Shown here: positions 1 to 6,384 of the stretch, one piece after another
Layout of the letters: each line of letters starts with the position of its first letter
Numbering within the stretch: position 1 is the stretch's first letter
NCBI GenBank assembly: GCA_900545125.1
Contig: UQXS01000075.1
Coordinates: 1 to 10,663 of the forward strand
Length of the DNA: 10,663 nucleotides
From: an uncultured Ruminococcus sp.
Lineage (GTDB): Bacteria; Bacillota; Clostridia; Oscillospirales; Ruminococcaceae
Direction of reading: 5' to 3'
The notes under the pieces: model-generated
What the model was told of the DNA's origin: nothing
The model's input: only the letters and a program-made list of their open reading frames with translations
Database searches by the model: none
Position numbers and translations under genes: made by a program

Positions 1-738
1 GGCTGGGTGCTGTTCAGAAAATCGCCCGAAAATGAGATCGAGGTGTTCAACGATTTCAACAGCAATCTTGTGAATCTGTACCGCTGCGTCCGTGATAATC
101 CTGCGAAGCTGAAGTACAAATTGCGGTATGTTTTGAACTCCCGTGAGGACTTCAGATGGATAGCGTATTTGCACAAAAGAGGTTTGTTTCCGAGGTTTCA
201 CGACTACGACAGGGCGGCGAAATTTTATCAGCTTATCCGTTACAGCTATGCAAGCGGACTTGATAGTTTTGCAAGTCAGCCGCATTCGATATGGGGAGAT
301 TTTCCGTTGATTGACATGGCTTCACGGCGTTTACAGAAAGTAATAATTGAGAATCAGGACTTTGAGGTTCTGATAAAGCATTACGATAGTCCGGTCAGCT
401 TTTTCTACTGTGATCCGCCGTATTATGCGACAGAAAGCTATTACAAGGACGTTGGATTCACCAGGAAAGACCACGTCCGGCTTCGTGACACGCTTATTGA
501 ATGTAAGGGGAAATTTCTTGTTTCGTACAACGATTGCCCTGAAATTCGGGAACTCTGGAATCGTGACGGAATTTGCATTGAGAGCGTGAGCCGTGTGGAT
601 AATCTCAGGCAGAGATATAAGGGCGGAGCTATGTACGATGAACTTTTTAACAGTAATTACGACACAAACGAACGGCAGAATATGCATCACCAGCTGTCGT
701 TTCTGGAAGATGAATATACGGGAGGTATAATATCATGA
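1..738 (+). CDS. DNA adenine N6-methyltransferase, D12 (Dam-like) class, 5' end cut by the window
   Basis: The protein transfers a methyl group from S-adenosylmethionine to N6 of adenine in DNA. Seen: the frame is open from base 1, so the gene starts upstream. About 245 residues are visible, against roughly 270-300 for the family, and the N-terminal SAM-binding FxGG motif would lie just before the window. The visible N-terminus has the family segment EVFNDFNSNLVNLYR, and the catalytic DPPY motif is encoded at 412-423 (context FFYCDPPYYAT). No restriction endonuclease is adjacent, so it looks like an orphan methylase, as often carried by mobile elements to resist host restriction (inference). 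It ends in an ATGA overlap with the next gene, which suggests translational coupling. The target site cannot be told from the sequence. Sure of the family; the role is inferred. Confidence 0.88.
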   Translation, partial: GWVLFRKSPENEIEVFNDFNSNLVNLYRCVRDNPAKLKYKLRYVLNSREDFRWIAYLHKRGLFPRFHDYDRAAKFYQLIRYSYASGLDSFASQPHSIWGDFPLIDMASRRLQKVIIENQDFEVLIKHYDSPVSFFYCDPPYYATESYYKDVGFTRKDHVRLRDTLIECKGKFLVSYNDCPEIRELWNRDGICIESVSRVDNLRQRYKGGAMYDELFNSNYDTNERQNMHHQLSFLEDEYTGGIIS

Positions 739-941
739 AAAATACAGTTTACACAAAAGGATTTGTCAACGATGACGGAAACATCGAAATTCCCGGAGTA
801 TTTTTTGAGGACGGCTCAATTTTGAACGTCACAATAACTGTTATTCCGGGCAAGTTTGAAATTGCGGTTTTTCCGTCTGAAATGAGGCAGGAGGATGCAG
901 AGAATGGCAGAGAAAGAAATGATGAAAATTCTCGTGCTTGA
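735..941 (+). CDS. Small hypothetical protein, 68 aa, AbrB/swapped-hairpin-like pattern
   Basis: I do not recognise a named family. The start ATG overlaps the methylase stop (ATGA), and GGGAGG at 720-725 gives a good ribosome binding site. The first 47 residues alternate hydrophobic and polar positions, with the order 'V-DDGNIEIP - F-DGS-LNVTI - GKFEIAVFP'. This resembles the layout of AbrB/MazE swapped-hairpin DNA-binding proteins (GxIxIP, then a Gly-containing turn, then a strand ending IxxxP). The likeness is by eye only. The last 20 residues are highly charged (E, R, D, N), and the coding end overlaps the next gene by 38 bases. If the AbrB likeness holds, it could be an antitoxin or transcription regulator; otherwise it is a small conserved accessory protein of the element. 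Confidence 0.6.
   Translation: MKNTVYTKGFVNDDGNIEIPGVFFEDGSILNVTITVIPGKFEIAVFPSEMRQEDAENGRERNDENSRA
889..894 (+). promoter_or_regulatory. Ribosome binding site deciding the DUF3846 gene start
   Basis: A perfect AGGAGG lies directly against the ATG at 895 (no spacer) but 9 bases before the ATG at 904. Normal spacing therefore favours 904 as the start of the downstream gene. The site lies inside the preceding coding region. Confidence 0.7.
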
Positions 942-1308
942 ACCCGAAAAAACGTCGTATGTTGAGGAAATCCCCAATGATTACAAGGCTATGCAGTCGG
1001 TGGTGGGAGGTCTGATTGAGCCAATATATTTTGAGCCGAAAGGGGACGCGCTTGTCTTCTGCAATGAAGAATTTCTTTTGAACGGCTCTGAGCCGAACCG
1101 TATAGTGGGCGGTGTGCTTGTTCACGGAACTTGTTTCGTGACTGGAAACTATCAGAACAGGTACGGCGAATGGGACAGCTGTTCGCTTACGGACGAGCAG
1201 ATATCGAAATATTCCGATGAATTTTATACTCCTCTTGTGCTTAATGATGTGAATTTTGAGTGCGATGATGCGGAGGAGATCTGCGATGCGGAAATTCAGC
1301 AGATGTGA
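904..1308 (+). CDS. DUF3846-like protein
   Basis: The product is 134 aa. After a short lead MAEKEM, the segment MKILVLEPEKTSYVEEI begins a DUF3846-type domain. It continues with a conserved-looking 'VGGLIEPIYF', 'ALVFCNEEFLLNG' and 'PNRIVGG...HGTCFVTG', which matches what I recall of the family (N-terminal MKILxVEPG, then VGGxIE, CNEEG, LNGLPxNR). This domain is common on mobile elements and phages of Firmicutes, and its biochemical role is unknown. The start at 904 was chosen for its AGGAGG 9 bases upstream; an in-frame ATG at 895 has no spacer. It overlaps the preceding gene by 38 bases, so both probably come from one transcript. The C-terminus is acidic (ECDDAEEICDAE). Confidence 0.82.
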   Translation: MAEKEMMKILVLEPEKTSYVEEIPNDYKAMQSVVGGLIEPIYFEPKGDALVFCNEEFLLNGSEPNRIVGGVLVHGTCFVTGNYQNRYGEWDSCSLTDEQISKYSDEFYTPLVLNDVNFECDDAEEICDAEIQQM

Positions 1309-1321
1309 TGCGGAGGTCAAC

Positions 1322-1512
1322 ATGAAAGAAGAAATAGTTATGACGATAAGGTATATAACTTGATTTTAGAGGAAGATTCAGTGTTGATAGCTAATGAGAT
1401 CTATGCAGGAGATTTACTAACACAAAACAGGCTAAATAATCTGTCGAATAACACTCGCCATAATGATTATGAAAGAATAAAAAAAGAATTAGAGGGTATA
1501 TTCAACAATTAA
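1322..1512 (+). pseudogene. Short gene interrupted by an apparent TA dinucleotide insertion
   Basis: A strong site (GGAGGT, 1312-1317) precedes ATG 1322, but the frame closes after 13 codons at TGA 1361-1363. In another frame a coding-like stretch runs on to TAA 1510-1512 and ends in the helical segment YERIKKELEGIFNN. The frame switch falls in a TATATA tract (1352-1357). Removing one TA joins the two parts into a continuous 62-residue protein reading MTIR-YNLILEED across the junction. I therefore read this as one small gene broken by dinucleotide slippage. Alternatives are a 51-codon gene starting at TTG 1360 (weak AAGG at 1348-1351), programmed frameshifting, or a sequencing error. The stretch is visibly more AT-rich than its neighbours and is followed directly by a terminator. 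I do not recognise the protein family. Confidence 0.55.
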
Positions 1513-1531
1513 AATAATCAAGATACAGTCA

Positions 1532-1555
1532 AGCCAAGTGCTTGGCTGTTTTTTT
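1532..1555 (+). terminator. Intrinsic terminator after the broken short gene
   Basis: Left arm AGCCAA (1532-1537), loop GTGC, right arm TTGGCT (1542-1547), then G and seven T (1549-1555). The stem is a short 6 bp but perfect, and the U-tract is good. It stands only 20 bases before the start of the PrgI-like gene, so it would separate the accessory genes from the transfer operon unless read through. Confidence 0.75.
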
Positions 1556-1574
1556 AAAATGGAGTGTGATAAAA

Positions 1575-1841
1575 ATGAAAACATATATCTACCCCGAAAA
1601 TCTGAGAGCCACAGTTAAATTGTGGTTTTGGAATGTTCGGGATTTTATTATTATCTGCGCAGGAATTATTGTTTCGATAATGATTTTTGCGAAGTTGTGG
1701 ACGCCTGTACCAATGGCGATTACAACATGTTATGCGTTCCTCACGCTCCGTGCGGAGGACACAGCAATATTGGATTACATGATAAATGCTGTGAAGTTTT
1801 TTGTGACTTCGCAGCAAATTTATTTTTGGAGGAAATTTTAA
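1575..1841 (+). CDS. PrgI/VirB3-like conjugal transfer membrane protein
   Basis: The product is 88 aa and opens MKTYIYPENL. It has two adjacent hydrophobic segments, about residues 22-42 and 42-58, joined by a short turn (LWTPVP), and a C-terminal amphipathic part ending QIYFWRKF. Small two-span proteins ending in a Y-x-W-like motif directly upstream of the VirB4 ATPase are the PrgI family of Gram-positive conjugation systems, counterparts of VirB3 (family knowledge). The likely role is an inner-membrane channel part that docks VirB4. The start was chosen at 1575 because GGAG at 1561-1564 is properly spaced; the frame is open from 1542, but that ATG lies inside the terminator stem. The stop overlaps the next start (TAATG). 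No promoter is obvious between the terminator and this gene. Confidence 0.75.
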   Translation: MKTYIYPENLRATVKLWFWNVRDFIIICAGIIVSIMIFAKLWTPVPMAITTCYAFLTLRAEDTAILDYMINAVKFFVTSQQIYFWRKF

Positions 1842-2413
1842 TGGCAAAAAAGAAAAACAGCGTTCAGAAACTTATCGGATTTGAGAATTTCACGAAATAC
1901 GGCATAAAAACGGACAAATCGGAATTCGTTTTCTTTCACGTTGAGCCGACAAATATATCGGTGCTTTCGCCGGAATCTGTGGAGTCGAAGATACATCACT
2001 TAACGGCTCTGCTCAGCCTTGAATCCGACCTTGAAATAATAGCACTGGACTCCTGCGAATGTTTTGACAGCAACAAGTCATACGTCCGAAAAAGGCTTGA
2101 AACTGAGGAAAACGACGCCGTACAGAAACTTCTTACAGCCGACCTTGCGTTCCTTGATGATATACAGATCGAGATGTCATCAGCAAGGGAGTTTATGTTC
2201 TGCGTAAGATTTCGCAGGGAAAAAGAAGAACAGGTTTTTGAACTTGTAAACCGTATCGGCAAAGTCATTTCAGATCACGGATTTATGCCTCGCAGAATGA
2301 GTAAAAACGAGTTGAAGCGAATGCTTGCGCTGTATTTTGGTGCGAGTATGTACGGCGATGAAATTCCCGATTTTGAGGGTGAGGAATATATGGAGGTAAC
2401 TGAAAATGTTTAA
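1841..2413 (+). CDS. TraD/TrsD-like conjugal transfer protein (VirB4 N-terminal-domain-like)
   Basis: The product is 190 aa, soluble, with no membrane segment. After a basic start (MAKKKNSVQK) comes a strand-rich part 'FVFFHVEPTNISVLSPESV', then helices including SYVRKRLETEENDAVQKLL, and a strand 'REFMFCVRFRRE'. This order resembles the TraD/TrsD proteins that sit between the PrgI-like protein and the VirB4 ATPase in pSK41/pGO1-type tra/trs operons. It also recalls the N-terminal domain that other VirB4 proteins carry fused. I infer a partner that binds VirB4 or the membrane part of the channel. The start is ATG 1841 (GGAGG, spaced correctly), overlapping the upstream stop; the frame is open further upstream, but only as a shadow of the PrgI-like gene. 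It overlaps the VirB4 gene by 8 bases. Confidence 0.65.
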   Translation: MAKKKNSVQKLIGFENFTKYGIKTDKSEFVFFHVEPTNISVLSPESVESKIHHLTALLSLESDLEIIALDSCECFDSNKSYVRKRLETEENDAVQKLLTADLAFLDDIQIEMSSAREFMFCVRFRREKEEQVFELVNRIGKVISDHGFMPRRMSKNELKRMLALYFGASMYGDEIPDFEGEEYMEVTENV

Positions 2414-4295
2414 GAAAAAGAATAAGAAAATGTCTGCGGAACAGCTTGAAATCACCGAAACAAAAGACTTTTTTGACAGGATAATTCCCGGAGCAGTCCG
2501 CTTTTTTACGGATCATTACATCTGCGGAAACTTCTATAAATCTGTGTGGGCGATCACGGAATATCCGCCTACCACCGAGGAAATGACGCTGCTTGCGCAC
2601 CTTGCGGACAGGAACGGAGTGACGCTGAGAATTTACAATCGGCTCGTCACAAGCGTTGAGCAAAAAACAATTTTACAACAAGCCATGCGCAAAAATCACA
2701 TGATGTCCACAACCAATGACGTCAATGAGAGCATAAAAGCCGAGGACAATATGAGTGATATTGTGAATCTGTTGTCGGAACTGCGCCGCAACAAAGAACC
2801 GCTTCTGCACACGGCTGTTTTTATCGAGTTAAAGGCGTTTTCCGTGGATAAGCTGAAAGAATTGCAGGCGGACATAACTATGGAGATGACACGCTCAAAA
2901 ATCAGCGTTGACAGGTTACTTTTACGTCAGAAAGAGGGATTTTTGTCTGTACTTCCCACGGGAAACAACGCGTTCGGAAGCCAGTTTGAGAGGGTGCTTC
3001 CGGCGAGTTCTGTGGCAAATATGTATCCCTTAAATTACAGCGGAAAGACCGATGAAAACGGATTTTATATCGGTCGTGACAAGTTCGGCAGCAACGTTCT
3101 TGTTGACTTTGACAGGCGCACCGAGGACAAGACAAACAGCAATATTTTGATACTTGGCAACAGTGGTCAGGGCAAGTCGCACCTCATGAAACTGCTGCTG
3201 TGTAATCACCGTGAATCGGGAAAAAATATTTTGATTTTAGATCCCGAATCGGAATATTTTGATCTGACAAACAATCTCGGCGGCACATATATCGACATGA
3301 TGTTGGGAGAATTTATGATAAATCCGTTAGAGCCAAAGGCGTGGTCGGACGGCGACCAGCGTGACGCTGGACCCGGATCGCGCCCAAATAATGAAAAATC
3401 AGAAATAAATATCCGCGCCGGAAATGAATCTGAACCGCAGGCTTTCAGACAAGTGACGAGATTAAGTCAGCATATATCGTATTTAAAGGACTTTTTCAGA
3501 GCGTACAAGGACTTCACCGACGCAGAAATTGACACCATAGAGATCATGCTGATTAAGCTGTATGCACGTTTCGGCATTGATGATCTTACGGATTTTGAAA
3601 AATTAAAATCCGGAGATTATCCCATAATGTCGGACTTATACGAGCTGACGGAAAAGGAATTTCACTCATTTGACAGCAGCCGAAAATGCCTGTATACCGA
3701 GGAAATTCTGCAAAATATCTGTTTAGGACTGCACTCTATGTGCAAGGGCGCGGAATCGAAATATTTTAACGGTCATACAAATATCCGTGACGGAAAATTC
3801 ATCTGTTTCGGCGTGAAAGGCCTTATGGATACCAACAAAAGACTCAAGGATACGCTGCTGTTTAACATTTTATCGTACATGTCAAATCAGCTTTTGGGGC
3901 GCGGAAATACCGTTGCCGCAGTTGACGAATTGTACCTCTTTTTGACCAATATGACGGCAATTGAGTACATCCGAAACGGCATGAAGCGTGTTCGCAAAAA
4001 AGAATCATCATTCATTCTTGCATCGCAAAATATCAACGATTTTTTGCTGCCCGAAATAAAAGAATTCACAAAACCGCTGTTCTCGATTCCGACCTACAGC
4101 TTTCTGTTCCACCCCGGAAATATCTCACCTGTCGATTTCATGGAATCCCTTCAATTGCTCGAATCAGAGTACAGTCACATCAGCTATTCCGAGCGCGGAA
4201 CTTGTATGTTCAGATGCGGAAATGAGCGGTATTTACTGCAAGTCCACGCGCCCGATCATAAGGCGAAATTGTTCGGAAAGGCGGGGGGAAGATAA
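2406..4295 (+). CDS. VirB4/TraE-family conjugation ATPase
   Basis: This cytoplasmic ATPase powers the type IV secretion channel in conjugation. It is 629 aa. The Walker A motif is GNSGQGKS at residues 251-258 (bases 3156-3179), and the Walker B is VAAVDELYLF with D507-E508. The downstream FILASQN is the glutamine motif of this family. Residues 1-240 form the N-terminal domain with the characteristic 'LLxRQKEGFLSVLPTGNN' and 'MYPLNYSG...GFYIGRDKFGSNVLVDF' lead into the P-loop. GGAGG at 2392-2396 sits 9 bases before ATG 2406, and translation is coupled to the upstream gene by an 8-base overlap. Oddity: around residues 316-345 there is an extra polar, low-complexity stretch (GDQRDAGPGSRPNNEK and onward) between 'NPLEPKAWSD' and 'AFRQVTRLSQHISYLKDFF', which appear adjacent in relatives I remember. 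All catalytic motifs are intact, so it is probably functional. Confidence 0.93.
   Translation: MFKKKNKKMSAEQLEITETKDFFDRIIPGAVRFFTDHYICGNFYKSVWAITEYPPTTEEMTLLAHLADRNGVTLRIYNRLVTSVEQKTILQQAMRKNHMMSTTNDVNESIKAEDNMSDIVNLLSELRRNKEPLLHTAVFIELKAFSVDKLKELQADITMEMTRSKISVDRLLLRQKEGFLSVLPTGNNAFGSQFERVLPASSVANMYPLNYSGKTDENGFYIGRDKFGSNVLVDFDRRTEDKTNSNILILGNSGQGKSHLMKLLLCNHRESGKNILILDPESEYFDLTNNLGGTYIDMMLGEFMINPLEPKAWSDGDQRDAGPGSRPNNEKSEINIRAGNESEPQAFRQVTRLSQHISYLKDFFRAYKDFTDAEIDTIEIMLIKLYARFGIDDLTDFEKLKSGDYPIMSDLYELTEKEFHSFDSSRKCLYTEEILQNICLGLHSMCKGAESKYFNGHTNIRDGKFICFGVKGLMDTNKRLKDTLLFNILSYMSNQLLGRGNTVAAVDELYLFLTNMTAIEYIRNGMKRVRKKESSFILASQNINDFLLPEIKEFTKPLFSIPTYSFLFHPGNISPVDFMESLQLLESEYSHISYSERGTCMFRCGNERYLLQVHAPDHKAKLFGKAGGR
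3356..3370. repeat. Perfect 15-base palindrome inside the VirB4 gene
   Basis: CCAGCGT-G-ACGCTGG has two perfect 7-base arms around one G. It is translated in frame as part of residues 317-322, inside the unusual polar insertion of the VirB4 protein. It may be chance, or a trace of a small palindromic insertion. Confidence 0.45.
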
Positions 4296-4318
4296 TTTTT
4301 AATAATCTGCGAATTTGC

Positions 4319-4347
4319 TTGATTTATAGTTTGAAATGTGATATAAT
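4319..4347 (+). promoter_or_regulatory. Promoter of the Fic toxin-antitoxin module
   Basis: The -35 is TTGATT (4319-4324), the spacer is 17 bases, and the -10 is a perfect TATAAT (4342-4347) preceded by TGA, making an extended -10. This is a housekeeping-type promoter in the AT-rich gap after the VirB4 gene. It lies 26 bases before the antitoxin start and lets the module be expressed apart from the transfer operon. No operator palindrome was seen over it. Confidence 0.78.
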
Positions 4348-4373
4348 AGTCTTAAGGAAAGAAGGCGATCAAT

Positions 4374-4568
4374 ATGAAAACAAACAAGCAGCTCATAGAT
4401 GAAGTCAACGGAACAATGAGTATTGAAGGAATGCCGCTTACTCAAGATGATAAATCACGAATGCTTGAATATCTGAATAATCCTTCTAAATTTGATGAAA
4501 TTATGAAGTCACTGATAAGAAAACATACAGTATTTACTGATGGAATAAGTGGTGCAAATGTCGGATAA
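4374..4568 (+). CDS. Fic antitoxin, VbhA-like
   Basis: The product is 64 aa, mostly helical. Residues 14-19 read T-M-S-I-E-G and fit the (S/T)xxxE(G/N) inhibitory motif of class I Fic antitoxins. In VbhA, the Glu of this motif reaches into the Fic active site and blocks productive ATP binding (family knowledge). The following 'MPLTQDDKSRMLEYLNNPSKFDEI' matches the usual VbhA-like helix-turn-helix bundle continuation. GAAGG at 4361-4365 lies 8 bases before ATG 4374. The gene overlaps the Fic gene by 11 bases, so antitoxin and toxin are translated together, antitoxin first. The predicted key glutamate is E18. Confidence 0.85.
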   Translation: MKTNKQLIDEVNGTMSIEGMPLTQDDKSRMLEYLNNPSKFDEIMKSLIRKHTVFTDGISGANVG

Positions 4569-5292
4569 ATATTATTATGATTATGAATGGGACGAAAAAT
4601 ACTGTTATCCGAATTCGTATGTTCTGAAAAATAGGCTGAATATTTCAGATTCAAGTGTCCTAAATAACGCTGAAAGAGAAATAACAGCGATGAAAATATT
4701 GTTCCTTAAGAGAAACATTGTAAAAGGTAATTTTGATCTCAAGCATTTGCAGAAAATTCATTTTGCTATCTTTTCGGATATTTATGATTGGGCAGGACAG
4801 CTTCGAACTGTGGACATTTCAAAAGGAAATGTGTTTTGCCGTTCAATGTATATTGAATCTTATGCAAACGATATTTTCAGACAATTGAAAAAAGAAAATT
4901 ATCTGCTGACATTTCAGAGAGCTGAAATTCCGCATAAATTGGCTTATTATCTTGGCGAAATCAATGTTATTCATCCTTTTCGTGAAGGTAATGGAAGAAC
5001 GCAAAGGCTGTTTGTAGAGTATCTTGCAGGAATAAATGGTTTTAACATTGATTTTTCATCTGTTACTGAACACGATATGATTGAGGCAAGTGCGTTGGCT
5101 TTTAGTGGTAATTACGTCAAACTGAACAAAATATTTGATGAAATAACCGAGAAAATTTCGTATCGGGAACAGCAAAATAATATTATTTCTTTTTTCGGTG
5201 CAGATAGTACACAGATGCATTTAATTGATTCATATGATATTGATATTGAGTATGAAGAATCCGAAGAAAATATAGATATGACAATATCCTAA
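4558..5292 (+). CDS. fic: Fic-domain AMP-transferase toxin
   Basis: The product is 244 aa. Fic enzymes usually move AMP from ATP onto hydroxyl side chains of target proteins. The full catalytic motif HPFREGNGRTQR lies at residues 139-150, with the catalytic base H139 and all Gly, Asn and Arg positions of HPFx(D/E)GNGRxxR intact. Upstream segments 'LKHLQKIHFAIFSDIYDWAGQLR' and the flap region near 'GNVFCRSMYIES' are typical of the Fic core. The C-terminal 35 residues are acidic and serine-containing (IEYEESEENIDMTIS). The start at 4558 was chosen to overlap the antitoxin; GTG 4549 is also in frame but less likely. With the upstream antitoxin it forms a class I toxin-antitoxin pair, probably stabilising the element. 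Codon use and AT-richness set the module apart from the flanking transfer genes, suggesting acquisition as a cassette. Confidence 0.92.
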   Translation: MSDKYYYDYEWDEKYCYPNSYVLKNRLNISDSSVLNNAEREITAMKILFLKRNIVKGNFDLKHLQKIHFAIFSDIYDWAGQLRTVDISKGNVFCRSMYIESYANDIFRQLKKENYLLTFQRAEIPHKLAYYLGEINVIHPFREGNGRTQRLFVEYLAGINGFNIDFSSVTEHDMIEASALAFSGNYVKLNKIFDEITEKISYREQQNNIISFFGADSTQMHLIDSYDIDIEYEESEENIDMTIS

Positions 5293-5310
5293 ACAGAATA
5301 TTGAACAATC

Positions 5311-5339
5311 AGAGTCGCAGTAAAATGCGGCTCTTTTTT
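5311..5339 (+). terminator. Intrinsic terminator after the Fic gene
   Basis: Left arm AGAGTCGCA (5311-5319), loop GTAAAA, right arm TGCGGCTCT (5326-5334). This is 9 pairs including one G-U pair, followed by T's through 5339. It closes the Fic module and lies just 28 bases before the next transfer gene. Confidence 0.85.
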
Positions 5340-5367
5340 GTTGATAACGAAAGGTTAAGGTGATAAA

Positions 5368-6378
5368 ATGGCAGAAGCAATAGCCGCCGCAGCAAAGGCT
5401 CTGCTGAAAAAATTGGCGGTCGATCTTGCGCTGGACAAGGATAAGCGCAATAAGATGCTGCTGATAATCGGCAGCATAGTTGTGGGATTAATTTTCCTGC
5501 TTATGACGCCTGTTGTGGTGCTTTCGAGTATTGGCGGCATCGACCCTCCGACCGTTGAATTGGAGTTTAACGAGTCGGATTTTTTGAATCATATAGACGA
5601 GGAAAGCCGTGAGAAACTGGAAAATATTCAGGCTCAGGGGCAGGCAATCGAGGATGCTATGATCAGCGCAAATATGGGAGATCAGACCATAAAAGCGCAG
5701 CTCATATACCTGTCATTTTTTGAAAACGTACCAAATTTTGATGTGCAGACTTATGTAAATCTGTTCAGAGATACTCCCGAAGATACGGCTCTGATACAGG
5801 CAATAAACGCTGAATACGGCTTGAAAATTGATTTCGATGAATTTATGCGGACGTATATTTTTGTAATGAACACGACGATTGATCCGCATATGTTTACGGA
5901 TTCAGAAACTAAAAATTGTGCTGATCTTGCGGCTTGGGCGGAAAATGCTTATACATCAGGCTGGGGATTTCAGGAGGGCAGCTATGGCGAAATTGACGAA
6001 AATCTGCGTTATCGCTGCGCCGATAATGTTGGTTTGATTATGGGATATCTGCGGTATGTGCCGTCCGAAAAAGCCTTTAATACGGACGTTGATACGCTAA
6101 TTTATAACGAAATTGGCGGACTTGATACCATGCCCGACATTGCAGGAATCGGACTTTTTGACGGAAATAATTTTGGAGTTTATGTTGGTAACGGCGATGC
6201 GATTTTTGCATCATACGATGTGGGAAACATTGTAAAATCCCCTGTTTCGGAGGGCAACTGGATAAGCTGGTGTACTTTTGAGGGCATTGGTTATCCGCAG
6301 GAAGTTGCTGATAAAATCAATGAAATTCAGAATCCCACGGAAGAAAATACAGAAGAAGAAAATGAAAACGGAGAGTGA
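5368..6378 (+). CDS. Membrane-anchored NlpC/P60-like transfer protein, apparently catalytically dead
   Basis: The product is 336 aa. There is one membrane segment at about residues 29-54 after a basic, Ala-rich cytoplasmic start, an extracellular linker and helical domain (about 60-175), then an NlpC/P60-like domain at about 184-315. The domain follows the pattern of transfer-operon peptidoglycan hydrolases: WAENAYTSGWGF, then VGLIMGY, then MPDIAGIGLFDGNNFGVYVGNG. In active relatives the second block reads DCVGLI and the third GHIGVYIGNG. Here they read DNVGLI (N220) and NNFGVYVG (N268), so the catalytic Cys and His are both replaced by Asn; a displaced C217 lies three residues before N220. 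Active versions open the cell wall for the conjugation machine, whereas this one may be structural. AAGGTGA at 5357-5363 precedes ATG 5368. The tail is acidic (TEENTEEENENGE). Sure of the fold class; the dead-enzyme reading depends on my remembered alignment. Confidence 0.75.
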   Translation: MAEAIAAAAKALLKKLAVDLALDKDKRNKMLLIIGSIVVGLIFLLMTPVVVLSSIGGIDPPTVELEFNESDFLNHIDEESREKLENIQAQGQAIEDAMISANMGDQTIKAQLIYLSFFENVPNFDVQTYVNLFRDTPEDTALIQAINAEYGLKIDFDEFMRTYIFVMNTTIDPHMFTDSETKNCADLAAWAENAYTSGWGFQEGSYGEIDENLRYRCADNVGLIMGYLRYVPSEKAFNTDVDTLIYNEIGGLDTMPDIAGIGLFDGNNFGVYVGNGDAIFASYDVGNIVKSPVSEGNWISWCTFEGIGYPQEVADKINEIQNPTEENTEEENENGE

Positions 6379-6384
6379 TTTATT

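Noticed and set aside
331..690. Open frame on the - strand under the methylase, and other - strand frames throughout
   Set aside because: They lie opposite well-supported + strand genes, match no family, and have no ribosome sites or promoters of their own.
1542..1574. Upstream ATG for the PrgI-like gene
   Set aside because: It lies in the terminator stem without a ribosome site; ATG 1575 has GGAG at proper distance and gives the family-like N-terminus.
1622..1840. Upstream extension of the TraD-like gene
   Set aside because: It runs inside the PrgI-like gene in another frame; the strong site before ATG 1841 and the TAATG overlap decide for the shorter protein.
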